The notes beneath the pieces are model-generated. The model was given only the letters and a program-made list of their open reading frames with translations. It had not been told where the DNA came from and did no database searches. From NCBI GenBank assembly GCA_977017575.1, contig CDRNVI010000056.1:1-64000 (forward strand): a DNA stretch of 64,000 nt, written 5' to 3'. Position 1 is the stretch's first letter, and each line of letters starts with the position of its first letter. Shown here one piece after another: positions 1 to 10,317 of this stretch. A program made the translations under genes and the position numbers. The DNA comes from Paramoeba atlantica (lineage: Eukaryota > Discosea).

Positions 1-1
1 G

Positions 2-913
2 GAGATTCACCAGCACAAGAACTATGTACGAGAACAAAACCAAATCGCGAGCATGAAGGATTACATTGCCCGTTTCGGTCATGGCTCACGTAAACTCGCA
101 CGGCAGGCCCAATCCAAGGAGAAGACCCTTGCGAAAATGCAATCCAGTGGGCTTACCGAAAAAGTCGTCTCCGATCGTGTCATTAGCTTTGACTTTCCCA
201 GTCGCGGCCCCCTCCCCCCTCCGGTGCTTCAATTCACCGAAGTCAGCTTTAAGTACCCCCGTCAGCCGACCCTGCTGCTGGAGAACCTCAATTTTGGTAT
301 GGACCTGGACACGCGGGTGGCCATCTGTGGCCCCAACGGGGCAGGAAAAACGACCTTAACCAAACTCATGCTGGGGGAGCTGGAGCCCACCCACGGGGTG
401 GTGACCAAAAAGGGCCACCTCCGGGTCGCCCGGTATCACCAGCATCTGGTCGATATCTGTGACCTCGCCCAGTCCCCTCTGGGGTTTCTCAAGGGGGCCT
501 ACCCGGAGTATCTAACCCCGGAGCCCCTGCGGGGCGCGTTAGGCCGGTTTGGGGTCTCCGGGTCGCTACAGACCCAACCCATGGAGACCCTCTCCCATGG
601 ACAGCGCGCGCGGGTGATGTTTGCCTGGATGGCCCTCACCACCCCGCACATGCTCGTCCTGGATGAGCCCACGAACAATTTGGATATGGAATCAATTGAC
701 GCCCTCGCGGGGGCGCTGAATCGGTTCGAGGGGGCCGTCGTGGTGGTCAGTCACGATCTACGACTGATTGCGCAGATCGCGGAGGAGATCTGGGTCGTGG
801 AGAAGCAAAAAGTGACCAAGTTTGCCGGGGATATTGCGGATTACAAGGCCCACGTGGAACGTAGGATTGCGACACTCTCCAGGGAGTTTGAGAGGAAGTT
901 GAAGCAAAAGTGA
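2..913 (+). CDS. ABCF2: ABCF2/Arb1-type ABC-F ATPase, C-terminal part (5' end outside the window)
   Basis: This is the second half of a cytosolic ABC-F ATPase, a soluble twin-ATPase without membrane segments. ABCF2/Arb1 proteins act in ribosome biogenesis and export. The frame is open from base 2, so the gene starts upstream; the first internal Met is at 53. Counting from that Met, the linker has the ABCF2-typical IARFGHGS...LARQAQSKEKTLAKM block (5-29), then Walker A GPNGAGKT (93-100), signature LSHGQ (180-184, usually LSGGQ), Walker B LVLDEPTNNLD (201-211) and the H-switch VVSHD (231-235), with a basic tail ending at a TGA. Third codon positions are far more GC-rich than in the LRR genes nearby, as expected for a highly expressed housekeeping gene. 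The family assignment is strong; the exact ABC-F subgroup rests on the linker block. Confidence 0.9.
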   Translation, partial: EIHQHKNYVREQNQIASMKDYIARFGHGSRKLARQAQSKEKTLAKMQSSGLTEKVVSDRVISFDFPSRGPLPPPVLQFTEVSFKYPRQPTLLLENLNFGMDLDTRVAICGPNGAGKTTLTKLMLGELEPTHGVVTKKGHLRVARYHQHLVDICDLAQSPLGFLKGAYPEYLTPEPLRGALGRFGVSGSLQTQPMETLSHGQRARVMFAWMALTTPHMLVLDEPTNNLDMESIDALAGALNRFEGAVVVVSHDLRLIAQIAEEIWVVEKQKVTKFAGDIADYKAHVERRIATLSREFERKLKQK

Positions 914-1243
914 GGAAGGGGAGGGGGGGGAGAGAACCAGGGCGGCGTGGGCGAGGCGGGTATGGGTGGGCGAGGTGAGCGCGACCCCTTTCGTTTTTTT
1001 ACTCATTTTTATGAAGTTTGGATAATATTAACTTGAACCGTTCATTCTCGTTCTTGTATTGTGACAAATTTCTTATTACAGTACTTATCATTGGGGAGCA
1101 ATGTATGAGGTAATTTTTTTTAAAGGGAATCAGTCAAGGGAATGAGTCCATGTAAAAAATAAGTAAATTATTGTTGAAGAGTTTCCTTTGGTATTTTCCG
1201 AAGTAGTTCTTAGTATTTCTTTACACCAAATTTGCATTTCACA
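914..1243. other. Intergenic region, no gene seen
   Basis: GC-rich 3' flank of the ATPase gene followed by AT-rich sequence that leads into the first LRR gene. The last 60 bases hold pyrimidine-rich stretches and AG dinucleotides just before the ATG. No coding or RNA signal was recognised. Confidence 0.5.
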
Positions 1244-2026
1244 ATGCTATCGCGGACTGTGCTTCATATGGCGGATTCCTTACCCCCACACAGCCGTTTA
1301 GGAAAGGCTCGTGCTAAACTTCCAGAGGAATATCAATTAGCTCAATTTTTGCGCGACATCGACAACAAGCATTCCTCGTGGACTACAGATACTGCCGTGT
1401 GTCAATGGGATGGAGTCACGTGCACCGAAAGCGGTCGAATCAATTTGATTGATTGGGGATGGCGCAAGCTCGTTGGGACTCCGCATTGGGTACATTTGTC
1501 AAGCATGATGCCGAAACTGCATATTTACCTTAATGACAACCAGCTGAACGGGGAGATTGACTTCAAATTCTTACCGATGAGATTTTTCTACGCCAGGCAA
1601 AACAGATTCAAGGGTCGCCTAAAATTGGAAGATATACAAGAACATCTCAAATTCATCTATTTGGGTCATTGCGACTTACGCGGACCCATTTCGTTTCACG
1701 CACTTCCTCCTGGATTCGAATGTCTGTGCGCGCCTGTCAACCATCTCTCGAGATCTCTCGACTTCGGGGTTTTGCCACCTACCATGAGATCGTTGGACTT
1801 GTCAAACAACAACTTCTCTGGACCTGTCGATTTGAATAAGCTTCCATATTGTATATCCCTGCGGTTAGACAACAACGCAGATCTTAGTGGCGCATACGAC
1901 CCGATACTCTTTGCGCGCAGCATTGGCACACTGGGCACGCGGATTAAGAGACTACCGTCCCGCGGGTCTTATCCTTGCTTCTTGCCCCTCAGATACGTTT
2001 TCGATTCCTCGGTTTGGAACTTTTAG
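1244..2026 (+). CDS. LRR family protein 1 (subfamily with FDSxVW-F tail)
   Basis: A small leucine-rich-repeat protein of about 260 residues. The N-terminal cap contains KLPEEYQLAQFL, then a Trp-bearing stretch and the paired cysteines of CQWDGVTC, the usual LRRNT layout. About six degenerate repeats of roughly 23 residues follow, the clearest being LPPTMRSLDLSNNNFSGPVD. The protein ends in LPLRYVFDSSVWNF, a tail shared with the gene at 39184, its closest paralog here. I chose the ATG at 1244; the in-frame ATG at 1268 lines up better with the paralog start and is an alternative. No signal peptide or membrane segment is evident. LRR domains bind other proteins; the ligand is unknown. Confidence 0.8.
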   Translation: MLSRTVLHMADSLPPHSRLGKARAKLPEEYQLAQFLRDIDNKHSSWTTDTAVCQWDGVTCTESGRINLIDWGWRKLVGTPHWVHLSSMMPKLHIYLNDNQLNGEIDFKFLPMRFFYARQNRFKGRLKLEDIQEHLKFIYLGHCDLRGPISFHALPPGFECLCAPVNHLSRSLDFGVLPPTMRSLDLSNNNFSGPVDLNKLPYCISLRLDNNADLSGAYDPILFARSIGTLGTRIKRLPSRGSYPCFLPLRYVFDSSVWNF

Positions 2027-2766
2027 AATAGAAAATGATTTCTCAAAAATCTTTTGTTCCCTGTTTTAACGAACAGGGATTTAGAGTCTTCATTCCGCAC
2101 CTTCATATCCATCACGTATGTATTTAGAGGGGGTACTCCTACCCCTCTAAATATAACTCCTACGAGTCAGCAGATCTTGCCGAGATACGGAGCGATAGCA
2201 TTTCAACTCTTTCTACATGTAGAATCAGAGGACTTGATAAGCATAAGTAGTAAAAAACCGATGTTTGTTTCAGTTTCGCCGAAGCATGCTGTAGTTTTTT
2301 TCGCATTCCAATCATTGATTTCACCATTTCACCAGTCGCTGATTCCTAATGGTTGATTTCACCAAGATGACTGAGTTCATGACAGTTTTCCCGAATAATT
2401 CGACGAAATTCCAAAAATCGCTGCTATCTGCCGCAGACATCCTGTTGCTTTAAATAGAGAGCGTGGGGTATTGCCACCTGCCTCTTACACTTGTATAATG
2501 AAAAATCGTTTGTGTGGCTCCATCAACTTTGTTTTCCAAAGTGGGAGAAGGAGATTTTTGTTTTACTTTGGATGGTAGCTATGCTGACATGAAGAAACTG
2601 CATACTCTGTGTGACGAATACAGATCATCTGCATAGATTGAGTAAAATGAAGACCAGAAAATAATTCTGTTATCCACGTACAAAATGTGTTTAATTCACT
2701 TTTGTTCAAGTAACGTTTGAATTGGGGTCATGGATCCAGTTTACGTCATCGCGGTGCTGAAAAATT
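2027..2766. other. Intergenic region with one strong hairpin
   Basis: An inverted repeat at about 2121-2153 (TATTTAGAGGGG, a short loop, then its complement) lies about 95 bases after the LRR stop. The remainder is AT-rich, with short ORFs that resemble nothing I recognise. Confidence 0.45.
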
Positions 2767-3330
2767 TTAAAACTTCCTCGCAGTGCGCTCTGGGTCATAC
2801 TTTGCCGGCATGCCTCGAATGAGACTATCGTTCCGAAGAAAAAGAGAGTTCAGAGCTCGAGCTGAGCTGTGGAGCTTCCCTCGTGCACCTATTTCGAACA
2901 CCAAAAGAAAGGTGGCTGGGTGCTCAAGCTTCCTGGAATGATAAATCTTCGTGTACTTGTTCGTTTTCCGTTCACGCGCGTAGGCAAAGTTCTCCTCCCA
3001 GGGGCAAATTAGCTCGATTATGTACTCCTCTCCTTTCGTTAGTTTCACCCATCCGTCTGCTCGGGGCTCAGTATCGAGGTTCGTGAGCCACGACGGGATG
3101 GAGTTAAACTGTAGAAAATCGAAATTCACTGAATTCACTGCTTCGTGCTTCGCAAACTCAGAGCCGTTGTCGCAAAAGTACGAACCTCGCAGTGCTCGGA
3201 TAATTTCCTGCGCAATGAGCTACGACCATTTGCAAGACAGCTTGCGAAGGATACCAGACCGGTGTTGTCGTTCTACAATACTGAGAAAAACGCAGTACTG
3301 TGCTGCGTCGTTTCAATGAGGTTCCATTCC
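2767..3330 (-). mobile_element. R2-type LINE, 3' end fragment (zinc knuckle remnant plus endonuclease domain)
   Basis: Read on the - strand, 2767..3138 encodes DGWVKLTKGEEYIIEL, CPWEENFAYARERK and FEIGARGKL, the C-terminal restriction-like endonuclease region of non-LTR elements of the R2/CRE type. The same domain, better preserved, lies at 23605..24009. The part just upstream keeps only a blurred cysteine knuckle and contains a stop, so this is an old 5'-truncated piece. An IS30-like fragment on the same strand abuts it upstream. The assignment comes from the conserved P-E-E-N/A-x-E-R-K/K-Y/G-A-R-G series and from similarity to the second copy in the window. Confidence 0.6.
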
Positions 3331-3399
3331 CAATCTCATACCCATTCCCAGTCCCCATACGGGAGCGAGTGTTCCCAGAATCGGGATGTTTGCTAATAT

Positions 3400-3805
3400 C
3401 CGTCCTATTTGGTATCTTGAGGCGATTTGTGCCACGACCTTCCTCCCGCCGAAGAAAAAGAAGACCAAGTGCCCCGATCTGTGTTCGCGCTTGATGAAAC
3501 CGTAAATTGCGACACGCGAAAGCTTCACATCATCTTCTTTATGTACTGCAGTCGCTATTTGTTGTGGACTAAATCCCTTTTCCGAAAGGGAGAGAATTTT
3601 ATGTCGCAGTGAATCTGAAATCGTTAGTTTCTTGCGCTTCCGTGACACCCTGGCTTTTTCCGTTGCCCCGTGCGCACTGTACTCGCCGAGAAATGTGCCG
3701 CGCTTGAGCTCTCGGTTCAGAGTAGCCTGGCTTACTAAGGAGGCTTACTCCAACCTTTTCTGCTATTTCTTCTTGTGAGAAGCCTTGATTATATAGCACT
3801 GCCAT
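3400..3805 (-). mobile_element. IS30-like transposase, N-terminal fragment
   Basis: On the - strand two overlapping frames give a helix-turn-helix with NQGFSQEEIAEKVGVS and then TLNRELKRG, followed by RKRKKLT, KGFSPQQIATAV and SRVAIYGFIK. This order (first HTH, basic linker, S-P-x-Q-I-A block, S-x-x-x-I-Y-x-x-I block) is the N-terminal architecture of IS30-family transposases. The catalytic core is missing, because LINE sequence replaces it. One frameshift lies after the first HTH. It is divergent from the IS30-like element at 21173..24906, so at least two lineages have been present. Confidence 0.5.
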
Positions 3806-4317
3806 CGTTTCCCGGCCTTACAGGCTTAGTTACTGGCTGCTTGATGTCCCTGCGGGCGGCGTTAAGAAAATCGATACTCTCGCATAGGCCTCTTTTATCC
3901 ATTCCAGCACCAAATAACGAGTCACCTTACACACAGAGTTCTCGATTCGCCATGAACCAAGCAACTCATAGTACGCCCTCTTAAATAGGCGACTGAGGAC
4001 ACGGTCGTGAAGTTGGATGACAAAGAATCTTTTTTACGTAGAGTTTTTCAACCCAACGAGAAATTCGTAAGTTCACATCTGCGGGAGCTGAGCACCGTAT
4101 TTGCCCCAACCCCACTATACCCAACCATACTACCGTCTGAACTTCGCATATGAGTCTTCCAAAGCACTTATTGAAGTCAGTTCTGTATTTTGTCGGATCA
4201 TATCGATGACTCTTTCGGGCGAGGGGGCACCATAACGAGGAGGCATGAACGCACGAGCGGTGTACCCGTTCCATTGGTGAGTCTCTAGATCGCCATTTTT
4301 CGTCTCAAAAAAATACT

Positions 4318-4362
4318 TACAGCGACTCACAGCGACTCACAGCGATTCACAGAAATCTACAG
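4318..4362 (+). repeat. Left subterminal repeats of the two-gene transposon
   Basis: Tandem units related to GACTCACAGC follow one another just inside the left end. Similar units occur in the same orientation at the right end (about 6790-6870). They resemble the terminal hexamer ACTCAC and are likely binding sites for one of the two element proteins; that role is inference. Confidence 0.6.
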
Positions 4363-4551
4363 GTACTCAAACTTTTTGCTATTCCTTTGTGACTTTTGGT
4401 TCTTGTTTTTCGGTTTTTTTGACAGAAAAAAAAATGGTAAAGCAGATTTATACTCAGTGTTGTAGACCTTGTGTTCTAAAGTCATTTAGTGTAGGAATAG
4501 AGTTTATCTTCTGCTAAACGTTTTTCTTGAAGTTTTTCTTAATCATAAGTG

Positions 4552-5340
4552 ATGGCTGAACTTTATGTGCGTTTGCACTGTTTTCACTGCGATAAGGTTA
4601 CTCAGTTCCGTGCTCGGACTCCTTCCTCTTGCCTTGATTGCGGCAACGAGCACACTAATGAGGAATGCACCTCACTTGAAATGTGCGGCCATTGCTCCGA
4701 GTTTTGCGTGCCTGTTGGCTGCAACATTTGCCCCTCTTGCAATAAGCCGCAAGATCATCAAACCTTAGGTCCTGAAGTTGTGGCAAAGTGTGCCAAGCGT
4801 GGGTTGGACCAAAAGAGAGTCCAGGAAGCATGCTGTGTCTACGAAGGGTGGACAGTATGCCAACGGAAGTTGACATTCGCACTTGTGGCCCAAGTACTTT
4901 GTATTATACAGCGAAGCTTTACTGTGGGAAAGTCGAAAGTGTATCGCCATGCGGCAACTTCCGTATCCGAATATTTCCGTCGTGAGCTTCCCTCTGCAGA
5001 CGTCCCCGTTCTATCAAAGACGATGCGCCGCATTTGGACAACCTACAAGGGAACTGCTGCCAAGAGTGTTAAGGAGCAAAGGGAAGAACGAAGAATGATC
5101 CATGATCAGATTGGAGACCTGCTTGAAGGATATACAATCCGTCGTGATCGTTTGTATTTGGCTAAGGATGCCATTTTCAGCGGCGCAGAAACGCCGGATG
5201 ACCTTTTCTCCGTTCTGTGCTCGTTGAAAATCTTGTTGCCGAAAGCCAAAGATGGAGATTTCAAGTTGCTGCATGTTCAGAAGAGCAGAAAGAGAGCTAA
5301 TTTGAACATTGAAACTGAAGTTGAAGTGATTACTCTCTAA
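4552..5340 (+). CDS. Transposon ORF1: zinc-ribbon accessory protein (copy 1)
   Basis: A 262-residue protein with eight cysteines in four Cx2C knuckles near the N-terminus (residues 10/13, 27/30, 45/48 and 60/63), consistent with two zinc ribbons, plus extra Cys and His between them. The rest is helical and basic, with YRHAATSVSEYFRREL and SKTMRRIWTTYKGTAAKS blocks, and ends in RKRANLNIETEVEVITL. I do not recognise the family. Harbinger elements pair their transposase with a DNA-binding partner that helps nuclear import and end recognition; this protein sits in that position but is not Myb-like. The start is the ATG at 4552 after a pyrimidine-rich leader. Copy 2 encodes the same protein with only a few substitutions, so coding is conserved. 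Confidence 0.75.
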   Translation: MAELYVRLHCFHCDKVTQFRARTPSSCLDCGNEHTNEECTSLEMCGHCSEFCVPVGCNICPSCNKPQDHQTLGPEVVAKCAKRGLDQKRVQEACCVYEGWTVCQRKLTFALVAQVLCIIQRSFTVGKSKVYRHAATSVSEYFRRELPSADVPVLSKTMRRIWTTYKGTAAKSVKEQREERRMIHDQIGDLLEGYTIRRDRLYLAKDAIFSGAETPDDLFSVLCSLKILLPKAKDGDFKLLHVQKSRKRANLNIETEVEVITL

Positions 5341-5521
5341 AAAAGGTTGGTTTAAAGGAACAAGGGGATACGAAGTAAGTTTCGATATTTATGGTTGCTC
5401 ACTTATAAATATTTTGATACAAATTAATTTTGCGCGTATAAAGCTTAAGTTACAGTTCATTGTAATTGGTACAACTGCATAGTATTATTTATAGCTTTTC
5501 TGCCATTGTTTCTCTTTTTTT

Positions 5522-6539
5522 ATGCCTTCAGAACTCTCTCCGTGTGGACTTACACACGCTACATACGACTACTTGCGAAAAATTGGTTACGATGAAGAGT
5601 TAATTTTTGTTTCTCCGCACAGGGGGGCACTATGACACTGTTGCAGACCACTTAACCGCAAAATTTGGACGCGGTTGGTCTGAAAGCACTTGCAGGGCAA
5701 AAATTCCTGAATTTTTTGAAACGTTGTACCGTGAGCTACAAGGCAATTGGTTAGTTTTTCGAGACGATATTCTCTTACATGAAGCGAATACAACGGATGA
5801 CTTTTTTTCTAAGGATGTTCTTCTCGCCCTTGACACCGTTCCAATTTATGTGAGATCCGCGGATAGGTGTTTTCAGCCCAAATATGCAGATCATGTCGTG
5901 AAAGCCGCAGTGGGGTGCACATTCTCAGGATATGTGTGTTTCTTCCCCGAAAATCTGTATACCGGTTCCACCCCTGACAACAACATTCTTGAGCACACGA
6001 AAATCACAGATATTCTTAAAATTCATAAAATAAGGTGCCTCGCCGACGGCGGATTCAAAGGGTGCTCAGAAGTGATCCGTCCTTTTACTAAGACCCAAAT
6101 ATGGCCATTAAAGAGGCTTCTTGGTCAAACAGAGAAAGATTACGAAGATCAAGCTGACAAAAAACTCGAATTCAATGAGATGGTTGCCCATTACCGGTCG
6201 AGGGTAGAGCACCTTTTCAGTAGTTCAAATGGGGTAGGCCGATGGACAGCCTTTAAACATTGGAAAAAAGATCTGAACTGTACTCTATTCTATGCATTTG
6301 GTTCTTGCCTTATCGTTCAGAATGTTGAAATGTTCCTTCATCATCGAGAAAAGGGTAAGTATAAACCTATTAACGAAGCTGGGAAAGCATTGTTGGTGAA
6401 GAAATTCAAGGAGCACAAGGCCATGTCATCAAGGTACCCCAATCCTACGACGCGGAGTCCTTGCGCGGAGTTTCAGTCAACTATACCTACTTCTCTCGGA
6501 AAAGAAACGTGGAAAGTAATACTCAGTAGCTATAAATAA
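5522..6539 (+). pseudogene. Transposon ORF2: IS5/Harbinger-like DDE transposase (copy 1, frameshifted)
   Basis: The ATG at 5522 opens a frame matching the intact start of copy 2, but 11 bases present there are missing near 5608, between two ATTTTTG repeats, so the main open frame (from about 5607) is out of phase with its start. The protein has a helix-turn-helix region and an IS5/Harbinger-like catalytic set: ALDTVP, LADGGFKGC and YRSRVEHLF (D, D and E). The C-terminus is complete here, with a basic tail absent from copy 2. The catalytic assignment rests on the D-x-G-F/Y and R-x-x-V-E-x-x-F patterns of that superfamily. Confidence 0.7.
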
Positions 6540-6781
6540 ATAAATAAAGCTTATTTCTCGACATCATACTGCATATTCATTTAACAACATTCCATTACCG
6601 CTTCTTTTCATTACCGTTCTTTTTGGGGTGCAGTCAGTTTGCTATTTCAATTGCACTTTGTTTAAATTGCTTTTGGACCAAACCTTTTGTTACTTTTACT
6701 GTTTCGAAAGCATGGATATGCTAACCCCCTTAACCACCGATCTTTTGAGTGCCTCTTCTCGTCTTTCAGGCTCTTCCGAGG

Positions 6782-6887
6782 GAAAAAAATACCCACAGCT
6801 ACTCACAGATACTCACAGAAGCCCACAGCGACTCACAGAAATTTACAGAAACTCACACATACCTACAGATACTAACTACATACTCAC
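6782..6887 (+). repeat. Right subterminal repeat array of the two-gene transposon
   Basis: About eight units of the type ACTCACAGA or CCCACAG follow in direct order, ending with TACTCAC at the element boundary. They match the units at the left end in orientation and sequence. Confidence 0.6.
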
Positions 6888-6949
6888 CATTGTCTCAGAC
6901 TTATTTTGGGACACTGCTTCGGGAACATTGTAGTCGCGTCCTCGGACGA

Positions 6950-8010
6950 TGAAAGCATGATTTCTGTGGTTGTAAGGAAGTAGGTGTGGAAGTAGGTGAT
7001 GCCGTGGCCTCTAATTTCATCTTCTGTACCCCACTGTACAATTTCCTGTACAATTTTATCCATTGTATCCTCTGTAAATAACTTTTTAAAATAGGAAGAG
7101 CAATGCGAATGAGAACTGAAAGAAAATGAGAAAACAAAGGTACTATATTTTTCTTCTGTGGGTACTAAAATGTTTTTATTCAAAGCATTACAGTACATAC
7201 CGAAGCATTGCGTAGCGAAGCTAAATGCCAATTTCAAAACATACAATGAAATATGCAATGCATGAAATTTGAACAATCAATTAAGGTTACAAATCAAATA
7301 TTGTCGGTTTCAAGTTCAGAATGTGAGCTCTCAGATGTGCACGAGTTGTCTTCCATACATGTATAGTATAGGTGGTAGTTTCTCCCTTCTCCGCATTGCG
7401 TTGCTCAAGAGATGCTATCGCCTTCTCCAATGTATGCAAATGTTTTCTAGTTCTGGGTAGTTCTTATCGCCTTTTCCAAATAGGGGAATGCTTGCAAAGG
7501 TTTTCTAGTTCTCGGTACAGTTATTCCATAGCAATGCGCATTTCTTTGACAAGAAAGGATCTAGAAACAAACTTCTCTGGTACCCATCCAGTGACGCCAC
7601 CTAGTTTCGGGGTTTCTATGGCCCTATAGGGCTCACGAAATGTTCAAGGCTTAGGAAATCTGAGCTCCGTGTTTTAGAAGAATTCCATGCTGTTCCTTGG
7701 TGTTATCTTCATTTTGAAGTTCACTTAATAGTAAATCCTCTCAGTGCTGTCTCTGTGCTTCCCGAATTCGGTATTTGTGGCTACGTAAGTATGCATAACT
7801 TACTCGTTTCTCAAACTTCACAAGCCCCTGCACTTGCCTTGCTTTTCACTACAGTAGTTTCACTACAGTAGTCTTTCACTACAGTAGTCTTTTCACTACT
7901 GTAGTTCGGGCTCCGGGGTAGAACGCATTGCGGAAAGAATGCACAGACTTGAAAAATAGACATGTTTTCATAAACTTTCAAGGCAGTGACTATTGAGGAT
8001 ACCGACAAGT
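6950..8010 (-). mobile_element. Decayed hAT element fragment
   Basis: Several stretches align in order and orientation with the hAT element at 10449..13755: about 7080-7140, 7240-7350, 7500-7720 and 7910-7960 match its 3' part and middle transposase region. The reading frame is lost throughout and a segment with three short TTTCACTACAGTAG-type repeats (about 7845-7900) is inserted. It is an older relative of the element at 10449, adjoining the right end of the two-gene transposon. Confidence 0.65.
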
Positions 8011-9390
8011 AGTGCTTAACAGCGTGATAAATAGAAGGGAACCTTTCTTTCCGTACATCTGCCCACCACGTTTGATGTTTGACATTATCAATTCCCCCTT
8101 CTACAGCTGGTCCGAAAAACGTAGCCTCCGAAACGGTCTTATTATCTCCCCCTATTTATAGGGCTACGCGCGCTCCTCCCCTTTACCCCTAGAGCCATTT
8201 TGTCTAGAAGACCAAAACATTTGAGGGGCTGCGGGTCGCGAGGTTTCACCGAGGTTTCTCCCGCAGCCCCTCATTTCAGGGAAGGGCAAAAAAATCCAAT
8301 TTTAGACCCCCCCCTGTATGCCCATTTCGTGCACCCCCGTGAATGCACAACTTACACTTTGAAGTGTAATTGTCGTGGCGCGGATTGTCCCATAGTGGTC
8401 TCCAGCGGTCCATAGTGGCCCCAGAAATGCACCGGGGTCCACTGACGAAAGAGTTTTAAGTTTTTTTCCCAGAAGTTGCTCGGGGTCCACTGACGCAAGA
8501 GCTCCAAGCATCAAGGCACTTGGCGCGTACCGATGACTGATCGAAAAGCTTCACGCATGTCTTTGGACGTTCTGTAGGGCTTAGTCTTCTCTTCTTATTG
8601 CGAGGCTACGCCCTGTAGTGGTTGCGCTGTCAGAATGACTTCGTGGGAACACAATTTATCCCGCAACGCGACAAGAACGGTAGGGCTAACGTCACGGGTT
8701 CAGGGCTGTGCCGGACTTCAGGGCTTCCACGGCCCCAAAGAATCGCTTGCGCTCCTCGCTGAGTGTCCCCGCTTCTGGCCACCGAAGCATCTTCAAAAAT
8801 CGGTTCAATTGGCATCCAGGTTCTTACGCACTAGATAGCGTTTTGTAATAGTTCTACCAACTTCTGCCGCAAGTAACATAGCTTGCACAAGAGGGGTCAG
8901 ACGCCAAAGCGATAGACGTGTTCGATGAGTCCTCTTCGAACGGACGGCCGTCCGATGACTTTACCTAGAGTTTTCGACAATCGAAGAGTTACCGATAACA
9001 TTGTAAATATTTTCTTATGTTTAATAAAGTATTCCTTAGTGATTTATTGCCTCGAACATGAATGTTTTGTTCGCTTTTGTCTATTATAGATGTTTCCAAA
9101 ACATCTATAGACTATAGAGCTTCATATCGGTGTTTGACGGCTCGGCCGTTCAACAGAGGTTTGTTGACTTATCGAGGGTCATGTAGCACGAACGTTTGGG
9201 GTTGGTTCGGGGGTAAGACCAGGTGGCATCTGGGCCCAGCACTCCACGTTCTGACCAAGACAGAGAGACAAGGTATAGAAGGTAAAGGTAATAGAACGAT
9301 TATCTATTTGAAGCGCTTATTGGTGAAATTGTGATGGCAAGTATCTAAGATAACAACTTTTACTCCCCTCCAGGTTTATCAGTTTCACAT
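8011..9390. other. Gene-free region with a GC-rich hairpin
   Basis: A 13-bp perfect inverted repeat (GAGGGGCTGCGGG and its complement) lies at 8223-8235 and 8260-8272, able to form a stable hairpin with a 24-base loop. At about 8430 and 8485 there is a direct repeat GGGGTCCACTGACG. I recognised no protein in the short ORFs. Confidence 0.45.
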
Positions 9391-9471
9391 CCATAAGTAA
9401 ATATAATTATAACTATAATTAAATTTATAGTTCAAAAAAGTTATAATTTATATTTATAATTACTTATGGAG
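9391..9471. repeat. AT-rich foldback repeat
   Basis: CCATAAGTAAATATAA and a slightly diverged complement face each other across a short AT spacer, followed by a G-run. It looks like a small foldback element about 100 bases upstream of an LRR gene. Confidence 0.5.
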
Positions 9472-9570
9472 GGGGCAGTAGTACTATATTTTATTTTATA
9501 CATTTAATGCTATTAATTAAACTTTAAGAGTTTTTCTGACACCCGATTGTACTACTATTAGTAGTAACTA

Positions 9571-10317
9571 ATGTCTCGCAGGACATTTTCGCATATCCTG
9601 TGTACGACTGAGGACATTCCATCGTCACGTACCGGTCGGATTCGTGGTGTCAGCGTCCCACAAGAATACGAACTTGCAAACTTTATCAAAGACGTCGGAA
9701 ATACCGATCCCTCTTGGAATACCAACACGCCAGCATGTGAGTGGAATCATGTGATATGTGATGAGGGAAATAAAATATCTAAGCTCGAGTGGGCAGGTCG
9801 CAAACTGCGGGGCCGTATCTGTTTGAAATTTCTCCCCCACTCAGTGCTCGAAATTCGTGCTCAACACAATAAACTTAGTGGGGAATTACCTCTCAAGGAC
9901 TTGCCTCCTGCAATTGCGATCATTGACCTTTCCGACAATAGTTTCACTGGATCAATCGATTTGACATGTTTACCGCAAACATTGCGACAACTAGTGCTCC
10001 AGCGGAATAAACTATCAGGAAACGTCGATTTGGGCCGTCTGCCCCTAAATCTTGAGTTCCTAGCGATAGATGACAATGCCTTTACGGGAACTCCGGATCT
10101 ACGTCGACTCCCACCAAATCTATCCTATCTTGATCTCAGCGGAAATCGGTTCGAAGGCTGGGTAGAGTTTGATTCATTACCTTCAGGTCTGCTGGGTCTA
10201 TGCCTGTTGGGTAATAAAGAACTTCAAGGTGAGGTGAAGAAGAGTCTTTTGCCTCAGAGTCTAAATCCTTACTTCGTAGAGATTGAGGGCACGAAGATAC
10301 GCAAATCAAGGACATAG
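9571..10317 (+). CDS. LRR family protein 2
   Basis: A 248-residue LRR protein. The cap carries VPQEYELANFIKDV, DPSWNTNTPACEW and VICDEG; about six repeats of 23 residues follow (for example LPQTLRQLVLQRNKLSGNVD). It is a close paralog of the genes at 32540 and 35933. Near the C-terminus the frame departs from the paralogs: they read TEITRINDIE or TKITYIKDVE, whereas this copy shifts by one base and stops at GTKIRKSRT. A recent 1-base deletion is the likely cause. No signal peptide is seen. The upstream 80 bases are not shared with the paralogs. Confidence 0.8.
   Translation: MSRRTFSHILCTTEDIPSSRTGRIRGVSVPQEYELANFIKDVGNTDPSWNTNTPACEWNHVICDEGNKISKLEWAGRKLRGRICLKFLPHSVLEIRAQHNKLSGELPLKDLPPAIAIIDLSDNSFTGSIDLTCLPQTLRQLVLQRNKLSGNVDLGRLPLNLEFLAIDDNAFTGTPDLRRLPPNLSYLDLSGNRFEGWVEFDSLPSGLLGLCLLGNKELQGEVKKSLLPQSLNPYFVEIEGTKIRKSRT

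Larger units (their letters stand above)
4277..6887 (+). mobile_element. Two-gene DDE transposon, copy 1 (2,611 bp)
   Basis: The element carries a zinc-ribbon gene and an IS5/Harbinger-like transposase gene in the same direction. Its ends are short imperfect inverted repeats: GTGAGTCTCTAG on the left and the complement of GTGAGTATGTAG on the right. CATTG flanks both sides (4272-4276 and 6888-6892). Because C-A-T-T-G begins and ends with complementary bases, the duplication can be read as 5 bp CATTG or as 3 bp ATT with a one-base-longer inverted repeat. Inside each end are direct ACTCACAG-type repeats. A nearly identical, internally shortened copy lies at 48708..50828 and gives the same ends. 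It sits beside a hAT remnant. Confidence 0.85.
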
